This document shows positions 1 through 7,248 of a DNA stretch of 15,018 nucleotides, one piece after another (the stretch's first letter is position 1; the number at the start of each line of letters is the position of its first letter). Both the position numbers and the translations under genes were made by a program. The stretch is from CAMYLY01 sp039587215 (lineage in GTDB: Bacteria; Gemmatimonadota; Gemmatimonadetes; Gemmatimonadales; GWC2-71-9). The stretch spans positions 1 through 15,018 of the forward strand of contig JBDHIW010000039.1 in NCBI GenBank assembly GCA_039587215.1, read 5' to 3'. Under the pieces are notes generated by a model that was not told where the DNA came from, did not search any database, and saw only the letters and a program-made list of their open reading frames with translations.

Positions 1-720
1 CCACACCTCGATGGGGACGAGGGTGCCTTCCACGAAGTCGTGCGGCACCGCGATATCGTCACGTTTCCTGAGGTAGCGGCCCTGGGTGACCGTGGATCGC
101 ATGCCCAGCGGCTCCAAGATGCGCTCGCGAACGAGTGCGTCCCAGCCGCGGCCGGCGACGCGTCCGGCGAGTTCGCCCGCGGCGGCGACGGCCACGTTGT
201 TGTACGCGTACCGCGACCGGAAGCTCGAGCGCGGCTCCAGGTGCCGGAGGCGGGCCAGCATGGAGTCGAGCGGCAGATCCTTGCCGTACCAGAGGTACTG
301 CGGGTCGCCGAACCCGACCCGGTGGGACATGAGGTCGCGGAGCCGAATTTCCTGCGTGACGTAGGGATCCGCCAGGCGAAACCCCGGCAGGTGATCGACG
401 ACGCGGTCGTCCCAGTCCAGGGCGCCGTCCGCCTCCAGCATCGCGATGGCGAGTGCGGTGAACGCTTTCGTCGTCGAAGCGTTGGCGAAGAGCGTCTTGG
501 TCGTGACCGGCCACTGCTCTCCCAGACGGAGGACGCCGTAGCCTTCGGCGAACACGACGCGGTCGTCCTTGACCACGCCGATCGCGAGTCCGGGGGCTTC
601 CCAGTCTTTCACGGCGCGCGTGACGTACCGGTCGAGGTCCTCCAGCCGGTCCAGCGCCTGTGCCGAGAGGCCGGCCGGAAAGCCGGCAGCGAAAAGGCTC
701 ACCAGAATCGCTGCGCGCAT
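1..720 (-). CDS. Exported serine hydrolase, beta-lactamase/class C esterase family (3' end outside window)
   Basis: The reading frame is open from an ATG at 718-720 down to base 1, giving the first 240 residues; the C-terminus lies beyond the left edge. A hydrophobic N-terminus ending in LSAQA (about residues 1-22) looks like a Sec signal peptide, so the enzyme probably acts in the periplasm or outside. The serine beta-lactamase/penicillin-binding fold motifs are visible: S82-T-T-K85 (SxxK nucleophile and base), the family motif SHRVG near 132-136, and Y173-N-N175 (YxN). PLGM at 204-207 is typical of this family. The third motif (KTG/HxG) would lie in the missing part. Family members hydrolyse esters, D-amino-acid peptides or beta-lactams, and the substrate cannot be told here. 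A GGAG sits 6 bases before the ATG. It is divergent from the racemase gene at 848. Confidence 0.9.
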   Translation of the reverse strand, partial: MRAAILVSLFAAGFPAGLSAQALDRLEDLDRYVTRAVKDWEAPGLAIGVVKDDRVVFAEGYGVLRLGEQWPVTTKTLFANASTTKAFTALAIAMLEADGALDWDDRVVDHLPGFRLADPYVTQEIRLRDLMSHRVGFGDPQYLWYGKDLPLDSMLARLRHLEPRSSFRSRYAYNNVAVAAAGELAGRVAGRGWDALVRERILEPLGMRSTVTQGRYLRKRDDIAVPHDFVEGTLVPIEVW

Positions 721-847
721 CGGTACTCCGTTAGATGGTCGAGACCCGGTCGCCGGGCTATGTTGGCTGCCGTGGCTTCCGTCGCGGGAAGGCTACCCAC
801 GGACCGCGGCGGGTCAAGGGCGGGACTCTCGAAGGGGCGTTCACGGC
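721..847. other. Divergent intergenic region
   Basis: These 127 bases separate two divergently transcribed genes and should hold both of their promoters. I see no convincing -35/-10 pair on either strand. A short inverted repeat (CCGGG-type arms of 5 bases, 745-749 and 753-757) is present but too small to call an operator. The purine-rich stretch GAAGGGG at about 830-836 is the only ribosome-site candidate for the gene starting at 848. Confidence 0.4.
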
Positions 848-1900
848 ATGGACATCGCCGGACCGATCACGGCAGTCGAGGTGCACGCAGCCGGCGAACC
901 CGGACGGGTGATCGTCCGCGGCGTGCCCGACGTGCCCGGCGCCACGATGTTCGAGAAGAAGACCTACCTGGAGCGCCATGCGGACGCGCTCCGCCTGCGG
1001 ATGCTTCGCGAGCCCCGCGGTTATCCCGCCCTGTGCTGCAACGTCGTGCTTCCGCCCACGCACCCGGATGCAGATGCCGGATTCGTCATTATGGAGCAGA
1101 CGGAATACCCGGGCATGTCGGGTAGCAATACGATTTGTGTGGTGACGGCGCTCCTCGAGACCGGACTCGTCGAGGCCGTCGAGCCGCTGACGCCTCTGAC
1201 GCTGGAGACGCCCGCGGGGCTGATTGCCGTCGAGGCCGAGGTCGCGGGTGGACGAGTCACCAACGTCACCTTCGAGAACGTACCGGCGTTCGTCACGCAC
1301 TTGGACGTGACGCTGGAGGTGCCCACGCTGGGGCCGGTCAAGGTAGACGTGGCCTACGGCGGGATGTTCTACGTGATCGCCGAGGCAGCGCAGTTCGACC
1401 TCCGGCTCGTGCCAGATGAGGGCCGGCAGATCGCCGCGGTCGGCGAACGGCTGCGGCAGGCGGCGCACGATCAGTTGGCCGTGGTGCACCCGGACAATCC
1501 CGCGATTGGCGGGGTATCGATCTCGCAACTGTCGGGACCGCCGCGCGGTAGCGGCGCCCACCGGCGGAATGCGGTCGTCGTGTCGACGGGGCCCGTCGAC
1601 TTCGCGCGACCGGATACGTGGGGCGGGGCGCTCGACCGCTCACCGTGCGGGACGGGGACGTGCGCGGCGATGGCGGTCCGCTATGCACGTGGGGAACTCG
1701 GGATTGGCGATGTGTTCCGGCACGAGGGTGTACTCGGCACGATCTTCACCGGGCGCGTGCTCGGAGAGACGACGGTCGGGGACCACCCGGCCATCCGCAC
1801 GTCGCTGTCGGGACAAGGCTGGATCACCGGGCACAGCCACTTCGTGCTGGCCGACGACGACCCGTTCCCGGAGGGGTTCACCGTCGGAGACATCTGGTAG
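848..1900 (+). CDS. Proline racemase superfamily enzyme (hydroxyproline epimerase / trans-3-hydroxyproline dehydratase type)
   Basis: This is a 350-residue cytoplasmic enzyme of normal length for the proline racemase superfamily (PF05544). Members racemise proline, epimerise 4-hydroxyproline at C2, or dehydrate trans-3-hydroxy-L-proline, using two opposed acid/base residues. The second site is intact (DRSPCGTGT, Cys267). The first site reads MSGSNTI, with Ser91 where racemases and epimerases have Cys, so the pair is Ser/Cys rather than Cys/Cys. From family knowledge, Ser/Cys members occur, and I recall epimerase and/or dehydratase activity for some. Exact substrate cannot be assigned. The frame is open upstream to 569, but that part is antisense to the divergent serine hydrolase; the ATG at 848 begins the family-typical N-terminus (MDIAGPITAVEVHAAGEPGR). 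The stop is 57 bases before the GH109 gene, so co-transcription is possible. Confidence 0.88.
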   Translation: MDIAGPITAVEVHAAGEPGRVIVRGVPDVPGATMFEKKTYLERHADALRLRMLREPRGYPALCCNVVLPPTHPDADAGFVIMEQTEYPGMSGSNTICVVTALLETGLVEAVEPLTPLTLETPAGLIAVEAEVAGGRVTNVTFENVPAFVTHLDVTLEVPTLGPVKVDVAYGGMFYVIAEAAQFDLRLVPDEGRQIAAVGERLRQAAHDQLAVVHPDNPAIGGVSISQLSGPPRGSGAHRRNAVVVSTGPVDFARPDTWGGALDRSPCGTGTCAAMAVRYARGELGIGDVFRHEGVLGTIFTGRVLGETTVGDHPAIRTSLSGQGWITGHSHFVLADDDPFPEGFTVGDIW

Positions 1901-1946
1901 CGCGTCGGTCGTGGCGCGGCGTCCGCGGTCGCGGTCTGCACTTTAC

Positions 1947-1952
1947 AAGGAG
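1947..1952 (+). promoter_or_regulatory. Shine-Dalgarno site AAGGAG of the GH109 gene
   Basis: AAGGAG lies 5 bases before the ATG at 1958. It is a strong ribosome site that fixes this start codon. The 57-base gap around it shows no clear promoter, which favours transcription from upstream. Confidence 0.75.
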
Positions 1953-1957
1953 CCGAC

Positions 1958-3295
1958 ATGTCGGAACTGAATCGTCGAAGCTTTCTCTCCACCGGGGCCA
2001 CGATGGCCGCGGGCGTGGCTGCCTTTCCGAACGTGCTGCGAGGCCAGGACGACCGCGTCGCGCGCATGGGTCTCATCGGCATCGGCGATCGTGGATCGTG
2101 GACGCTGCGTCTCATGCTCCGGCGGCCGGATGTCGAGGTGCGCGCCATCTGCGACATCGATCCTGACGCCATCGGCCGGGGACGCGAGCAACTGGACGAG
2201 GCGTCGGTGTCCGGATACGGCGTCTACGACCAGGGTGAGGAGGACTTCCGGCGCATGATGGAGCGGGACGACCTCGACGGCGTCATCATCACGAGCCCCT
2301 GGGAGTGGCATGCGCCCATGGCGCTGGCGGCGATGCGGGCCGGGAAGTGGGCGGCGGTCGAGGTACCGGCGGCAGTCACGCTCGAGGAGTGCTGGGAACT
2401 GGTGGAAACGTCGGAGGAGACCGGCATGCCGTGTATGATCCTCGAGAACGTCTGCTACCGCCGGGACGTCATGGCCGTGCTCAACATGGTGCGCGAGGGG
2501 CTCTTCGGTGAACTCATCCACGCGCAGTGCGGCTATCAACACGATATTCGCTACGGGTTCAAGTTCCGCCCCGGCGTGGAGTTCGGTCCTGACGCGCGCG
2601 GGCCGGCGCGATGGCGCACCCAGCACTCGATCACGCGCAACGGCGACGTCTATCCGACGCACGGCATCGGGCCGGCTGCGACATTCCTCGACATCAATCA
2701 CGGCAACCGGTTCGTATCGCTCACGGCGACGGCGTCGAAGGCACGGGGACTCCACCACCACATCGTCAAGCACGGTGGTCCCGATCATCCGAACGCGTCC
2801 GTGCGCTGGAAGCTGGGCGATATCGTGACGACGGTCCTCAGCTGCTCGCGCGGCGAGACCGTGGTCATCATGCACGACACGAACCTCCCACGGCCCTATT
2901 CACTCAACTTCCGCGTCCAGGGCACGAACGGGATCTGGATGGACGATCTTCGGTCGGTCTACATCGAGGACCGAAGCCCGGAGCCGCACCGCTGGGAAGA
3001 GTTCGCTCCGTATCAGGAGGAGTTCGATCACGCCCTGTGGCGACGGTACGCGGCCGATGCGCAGGGTTCGGGGCACGGCGGTATGGACTTCTTCGTGCTC
3101 AACGCGCTCATCGAGTCCATCAAGCGGAAGGAACCGCCGTCGCTCGACGTGTACGACGCGGCAGCGTGGAGCGCGATCAGCGCCCTTTCGGAGCAGTCGA
3201 TTGCGATGGGCAGCCACCCGGTGGCATTCCCCGATTTCACGGCGGGGCGCTGGGCCAACAGGCCGCCAACGTTCGGGCTCTCCGATGTCTACTAG
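1958..3295 (+). CDS. Tat-exported Gfo/Idh/MocA oxidoreductase-fold glycosidase, GH109 (alpha-N-acetylgalactosaminidase family)
   Basis: 445 residues. The N-terminus NRRSFLS (5-11) followed by a hydrophobic stretch to about residue 27 is a twin-arginine signal, fitting export of a protein with bound NAD. The Rossmann site is GIGDRG (41-46), with an acidic strand end CDID (65-68). The sequence through the middle and C-terminus (YPTHGIGP at 232-239, HDTNLPRPYSL, GHGGMDFFVLNA, LSEQSIA, FPDF) matches my memory of GH109 enzymes, which remove terminal alpha-GalNAc by an NAD-dependent redox mechanism without net oxidation. Glu163, Tyr193, Tyr232 and His235 line up with the spacing of active-site residues I recall for the Elizabethkingia enzyme. 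It is followed, with an 11-base overlap, by a lipoprotein phosphodiesterase gene, then a GHMP sugar kinase. A plain sugar dehydrogenase is the alternative, but the C-terminal motifs argue for GH109. Confidence 0.88.
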   Translation: MSELNRRSFLSTGATMAAGVAAFPNVLRGQDDRVARMGLIGIGDRGSWTLRLMLRRPDVEVRAICDIDPDAIGRGREQLDEASVSGYGVYDQGEEDFRRMMERDDLDGVIITSPWEWHAPMALAAMRAGKWAAVEVPAAVTLEECWELVETSEETGMPCMILENVCYRRDVMAVLNMVREGLFGELIHAQCGYQHDIRYGFKFRPGVEFGPDARGPARWRTQHSITRNGDVYPTHGIGPAATFLDINHGNRFVSLTATASKARGLHHHIVKHGGPDHPNASVRWKLGDIVTTVLSCSRGETVVIMHDTNLPRPYSLNFRVQGTNGIWMDDLRSVYIEDRSPEPHRWEEFAPYQEEFDHALWRRYAADAQGSGHGGMDFFVLNALIESIKRKEPPSLDVYDAAAWSAISALSEQSIAMGSHPVAFPDFTAGRWANRPPTFGLSDVY

Positions 3296-4205
3296 GTCGT
3301 CGGCGCGAGGGGGCGCGGTCGTGCTGCTGTGGGCGGTCCTGTCCGCCTGCACGGACACGGTGCCGGCTCCCAAGGTCCTGCTGATCGGGATCGACGGCGT
3401 CCGCGTCGACAAGCTGGCCGAGGCGGCGACGCCGAACCTGGACGGGCTCGTCGAGCGCGGTGCCTTCAGTGCCGCTGGGCGCACCAGCCGCGAGACGGTG
3501 AGCGGACCCGCGTGGTCGAGCATGCTCACCGGCGTCTGGCCGGAAAAGCACGGCGTGTTCGGCAACGATTTCGCCGAGAAGGTCTACGAGACGTATCCGG
3601 ACTTCCTCACGCGGCTCGAGCGGGTCGATCCGGCGTGGAACACGTACGTCGTCGTCGACTGGCCGCCCCTGGGCAGCACGGCGTCCAACGGTCCCCTCTT
3701 CGGCGCGGCGATCGACTCGCTCGTGCTGGTGGACGGCGACGCGCTGGGCTACGGGCCGGCGGATTCGATCTCGGCCGCCACGGCAGCCGGCTACGTGGCA
3801 TCGGCGGACGTCGACGCCGCGTTCGTGTACCTGGGCAATGTCGACGTCGTGGGCCATGAGACCTCGTCGCTCGATCCGGCGTACATCGCGGCGATCGAGA
3901 CGGCGGACCGGCAGGTCGGCGTGCTGCTCGACGCGCTCGCCCGTCGCCCGTCGCGTGCGGACGAGGACTGGCTGATCCTCGTGAGTACCGACCACGGTCG
4001 ACGAGACGACGGTGGGCACGGCGGGAACTCGTCGCTCGAAGAGACCATCTTCGTCATCGTGAGCGGCGCGTCCGCAGCCCGCGGCGCGATCGACCCGGCG
4101 CCGGACATCGTGGACGTGGCGGTCACGGCGCTGACGCATCTCGGCGCCGCGATCGATCCCGCATGGTCGCTGGACGGTCGCGCGGTGGGGCTCGCCGAGC
4201 GTTGA
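3285..4205 (+). CDS. Lipoprotein of the alkaline phosphatase / type I phosphodiesterase superfamily
   Basis: 306 residues. The N-terminus has a hydrophobic core (11-21) ending in lipobox L19-S-A-C22, so it should be lipid-anchored and periplasmic. Metal-ligand motifs of the two-zinc superfamily are in order: IDGV (Asp37), DVVGH (Asp187, His191), STDHG (Asp236, His237) and GGHGG (His245). The nucleophile region reads TVSGPAWSSMLTG (71-83); aligned to nucleotide pyrophosphatase/phosphodiesterases, the nucleophile position is Ser73, or possibly Thr71. The substrate is unknown: a nucleotide-sugar, phosphodiester, phosphoryl or sulfate ester are all possible for this fold. The ATG at 3285 overlaps the GH109 stop by 11 bases, implying translational coupling, and it is the start that supplies the complete lipoprotein signal. 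The kinase gene follows after 4 bases. Confidence 0.85.
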   Translation: MSTRSSARGGAVVLLWAVLSACTDTVPAPKVLLIGIDGVRVDKLAEAATPNLDGLVERGAFSAAGRTSRETVSGPAWSSMLTGVWPEKHGVFGNDFAEKVYETYPDFLTRLERVDPAWNTYVVVDWPPLGSTASNGPLFGAAIDSLVLVDGDALGYGPADSISAATAAGYVASADVDAAFVYLGNVDVVGHETSSLDPAYIAAIETADRQVGVLLDALARRPSRADEDWLILVSTDHGRRDDGGHGGNSSLEETIFVIVSGASAARGAIDPAPDIVDVAVTALTHLGAAIDPAWSLDGRAVGLAER

Positions 4206-4209
4206 CCGC

Positions 4210-5454
4210 GTGACGGACCGCGCGCTCGAGCGGCCGAACATGCTGGCCGCGTTCGAGGATCTCTTCGGTGCGCGGCCGACCCACTGGGTGCGCGCGCCGG
4301 GGCGCGTCAACCTCATCGGCGAGCACGTCGACTACAACGGGCTCCCCGTCGTGCCCATGGCGATTCAGCGCGAAGTGCGGATCGCATGCCGCCCACGGTC
4401 CGACGCGCGCGTGCGCGTCGTCAGCACGCAGACGGAGTTCGACCCGCGCGCGTTCGACGTCGGCCGGGACATCGAGCCGTTCGCGACGGGTGACTGGGGC
4501 AACTACGTGAAGGCCGCGGCCCGCGTGGCGGCGAGGGAGTACGGCCTCGAGCGCGGCATGGACGCGCTTGTCGACTCGACCGTTCCGGTGGCGGCGGGCC
4601 TCAGTTCGTCGTCGGCGCTCGTCGTGGCCGTGGCGTGGGCCCTCCTTCGCACCCACGACGTCGAGGCCGATCGCCTGGCGCTCGCCCGGGCGGTCGCGGA
4701 CGGCGAGCGGTACGTCGGAACCCAGGGCGGTGGCATGGATCAGGCCGTAGCACTCGGGGCCGAACCGGGGGCGGCGGTTCGCATCGACTTCGACCCGTTG
4801 GCCCTCACGCACGTACCCGTGCCTCAGGGATGGCAGTTCGTCGTGGCGCACAGTCTGCGCCGGGCGGAGAAGTCCGGTGCGGCACAGCAGACCTACAACC
4901 GGCGCACGGCCGAGTGCGCCGAGGCGCTGCAGGCGGTGGGTCGAGAACTCGGCACGTCGGCGGACGGGTACCGCGCCCTGATGCAGCAGGTCACCACCGC
5001 GGATCTCCTGGCGGCGGCGGCCGCCCTCCCGCCCGCCCTCGGTGCGCGGTTCCGCCACGTGGTGACCGAGCACGGGCGCGTCGCACGGTTCGAGATCGCG
5101 CTGCGGGATGGCGACGTGGAGACGGCGGGCGCGCTGATGGATGCATCGCACGTCAGCCTGCGCGACGACTACGGCGTCAGCACCCCGGACTTGGACCTGC
5201 TGGTGACGATCGCGCGCCGTGCGGGCGCGACCGGCGCGCGTCTGACCGGCGCGGGGCTCGGGGGGTGCATCGTGGCGCTGTGCACGGCCGAAACGGCCGC
5301 GCCCGTGCTGCGCGCGGTGGCGACGCAGTTCTACCGGGCGCGCGGGTGCCAGGACGACGTGGACGACCTGGCCTTTGCGGTCAGTCCCGCGGCGGGGGCG
5401 TCCGCCGCACCGATCGGCTCAGAGGAGCTCGACGCGGGGCAGCAGGCGGAATAG
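4210..5454 (+). CDS. GHMP sugar kinase, galactokinase / N-acetylgalactosamine kinase family
   Basis: 414 residues from a GTG at 4210 (an ATG at 4240 is a possible later start; neither has a strong ribosome site). Galactokinase motif 1 is GRVNLIGEHVDYN (31-43), the GHMP ATP loop is PVAAGLSSSSA (126-136), the catalytic Asp177 lies in GGGMDQ (173-178), and motif 3 is LTGAGLGGC (345-353). The enzyme would make sugar-1-phosphate with ATP in the cytoplasm. The GGGMDQ segment and the downstream stretch with FVVAHS...AEKSGAA resemble, from memory, GALK2-type GalNAc kinases more than the GIMDQ of GalK. With a GH109 gene two positions upstream, GalNAc is an attractive substrate, though galactose cannot be excluded. 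The gene ends inside the 3' end of the convergent symporter gene (36-base overlap). Confidence 0.88.
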   Translation: MTDRALERPNMLAAFEDLFGARPTHWVRAPGRVNLIGEHVDYNGLPVVPMAIQREVRIACRPRSDARVRVVSTQTEFDPRAFDVGRDIEPFATGDWGNYVKAAARVAAREYGLERGMDALVDSTVPVAAGLSSSSALVVAVAWALLRTHDVEADRLALARAVADGERYVGTQGGGMDQAVALGAEPGAAVRIDFDPLALTHVPVPQGWQFVVAHSLRRAEKSGAAQQTYNRRTAECAEALQAVGRELGTSADGYRALMQQVTTADLLAAAAALPPALGARFRHVVTEHGRVARFEIALRDGDVETAGALMDASHVSLRDDYGVSTPDLDLLVTIARRAGATGARLTGAGLGGCIVALCTAETAAPVLRAVATQFYRARGCQDDVDDLAFAVSPAAGASAAPIGSEELDAGQQAE

Positions 5455-7188
5455 GCCGAACGCCGCCGCGGCCGCGATGGTGCCCGCGATGAGCGCGTCC
5501 GTCGTCTGCCCGTACACCACGAACCCGGTAGCGAAGAGCGCGCCATAGACGGCGACGCAGCCGAAGAGCCAGCACAGCAGCCCGGCCGTGATGCCCGCGC
5601 CCTCGTTCTCGCCCGGCGTGACCTCGACCGCCCTGCGCCACCCGCGGCTGAACGGCTTGATCCGGTCGTAGAAGGCTTGCAGCGTCTCGCGCGGGACCGG
5701 CTGCGTCATCATCGTGACCGCAAGCCAGGTGGCGGATGTGATCGCGACGCCGATGACGAGCTGGGTGGAGCCGTTCAGCGCCGGAAGGCCCAGGCGCGTG
5801 TGCACGAACTGGAAGTAGACCGCGATGGCAAAGGAGATGATCATCGCCGAGATCTCGCTCCACGCGTTGATCCGCCACCAGAACCAGCGCAGCAGGAAGA
5901 TGAGACCCGTTCCCGCACCGATCTGGAGCAGGATCTGGAACGCCTGAAACGCGTTCTCGAGCCAGAGGGCCACGATCGACGACAGGACGATCAGGCCGAC
6001 GGTCGACGCCCGCGCGACGAACACGTAGTGGCGTTCGTCACGATCCGACGCCACGAACCGGCGATAGAAGTCGTCGACGATGTAGGACGCGCCCCAGTTG
6101 AGGTGCGTACTCACCGTCGACATGTACGCTGCGGCGAGCGACGCGACGACCAGGCCGAGGATCCCGTGCGGCAGGAAGGAGAGCATGGCGGGGTAGGCGA
6201 GGTCGTCCCGCACGATCGACGCGTCGACGTTGGGAAATGCCGACTGCAGCGAGGTGAGGTCGGGGAACACGATGACCGAGCAGAGCGCGACGATGATCCA
6301 GGGCCACGGCCGGAGCGCGTAGTGCGCGATGTTGAACCACAGGGTCGCCCGCATCGACTCGCGCTCGTCCCGCGCGGCGAGCATTCGCTGCGCCACGTAG
6401 CCGCCGCCACCGGGCTCCGCGCCTGGATACCAGATGCTCCACCACTGCACCGCTATCGGCACGATGAAGATCGCTGCGGCCGTGGACCAGTCGGAGAAAT
6501 CCGGTAGGAGGGCCATCTTCGACTGAACCTCGGGATGGCTCACGAGCCCCACGAGGCCGCCGACATCAGGGTGCTGGAGCGAGACGTACGCCGCCGCGAT
6601 GGACCCGCCGAGGGCGACCACGAAGAGCAGCAGGTCGGTCACGACCACGCCCCAGAGCCCCGCGGTGGCGGAATAGAGCACGGTGAGCGAGCCCGCCACC
6701 AGCACCGTCGTATACTTGCCGACGCCCAACAGCACGCCGCCGATCTTGATGGCGGCCAGCGTCACGGTCGCCATGATCATCACGTTGAAGAAGACGCCGA
6801 GGTAGATGGCGCGAAAGCCGCGCAGGAACGCTGCCGGCTTGCCCGCGTATCGCAGTTCGTAGAACCCGATGTCGGTGAACACGCCCGAGCGTCGCCACAG
6901 CCGTGCGTAAAAGAAGACCGTGCACATGCCGGTGATCAGGAACGCCCACCAGACCCAGTTCTGGCTCACGCCGCCCGACCGCACGAGGTCCGTCACGAGA
7001 TTCGGCGTGTCGGTGGAGAACGTGGTTGCGACCATCGACGTCCCGAGAAGCCACCACGGGAGCGAGCGCCCCGACAGGAAGTACTCGGTGGTACCGCTGC
7101 CGGCGCGGCGAGCAAACACGATGCCGACGGCGACGACGACGAGCGCGTAGCTCGCGACGACGATCCAATCGATGCCAGTCAACTGCAT
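5419..7188 (-). CDS. Sodium:solute symporter (SSS family)
   Basis: 589 residues with about 13-14 hydrophobic membrane segments. The family feature EYFLSGRSLPWW (35-46) follows the first segment. The stretch AAAYMSTVSTHLNWGAS (352-368), with Ser/Thr at 357-361, fits the sodium-binding helix (TM8) of SSS transporters. This makes it a Na+-driven inner-membrane importer, probably for a sugar or amino sugar given its surroundings. The substrate is not readable from sequence. The ATG at 7186-7188 has a GAGGA site 7 bases upstream. It is the last gene of a leftward series, 60 bases after the nucleotidyltransferase stop, and its 3' end overlaps the convergent kinase gene. No terminator is visible because the transcript end lies inside that coding sequence. 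Confidence 0.92.
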   Translation of the reverse strand: MQLTGIDWIVVASYALVVVAVGIVFARRAGSGTTEYFLSGRSLPWWLLGTSMVATTFSTDTPNLVTDLVRSGGVSQNWVWWAFLITGMCTVFFYARLWRRSGVFTDIGFYELRYAGKPAAFLRGFRAIYLGVFFNVMIMATVTLAAIKIGGVLLGVGKYTTVLVAGSLTVLYSATAGLWGVVVTDLLLFVVALGGSIAAAYVSLQHPDVGGLVGLVSHPEVQSKMALLPDFSDWSTAAAIFIVPIAVQWWSIWYPGAEPGGGGYVAQRMLAARDERESMRATLWFNIAHYALRPWPWIIVALCSVIVFPDLTSLQSAFPNVDASIVRDDLAYPAMLSFLPHGILGLVVASLAAAYMSTVSTHLNWGASYIVDDFYRRFVASDRDERHYVFVARASTVGLIVLSSIVALWLENAFQAFQILLQIGAGTGLIFLLRWFWWRINAWSEISAMIISFAIAVYFQFVHTRLGLPALNGSTQLVIGVAITSATWLAVTMMTQPVPRETLQAFYDRIKPFSRGWRRAVEVTPGENEGAGITAGLLCWLFGCVAVYGALFATGFVVYGQTTDALIAGTIAAAAAFGLFRLLPRVELL

Positions 7189-7248
7189 GGTCGGTCCTCG
7201 GGCAGGCGAGAGAGCGGCGTCAACAATACCGCCCGGCCGGAGCGCTCG

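Noticed and set aside
569..847. N-terminal extension of the racemase
   Set aside because: The added 93 residues are unlike the family and antisense to the serine hydrolase; the ATG at 848 gives the standard N-terminus.
40..1125. A 361-residue plus-strand frame across the serine hydrolase and racemase start
   Set aside because: It crosses a divergent promoter gap and is antisense to a frame carrying SxxK and YxN motifs.
3237..4316. A 359-residue minus-strand frame opposite the lipoprotein and kinase start
   Set aside because: Low-complexity Arg-rich composition; the plus-strand metal motifs and lipobox establish the real genes.
4123..5151. A 342-residue minus-strand frame opposite the kinase gene
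   Set aside because: No motifs; all three GHMP kinase motifs are on the plus strand.
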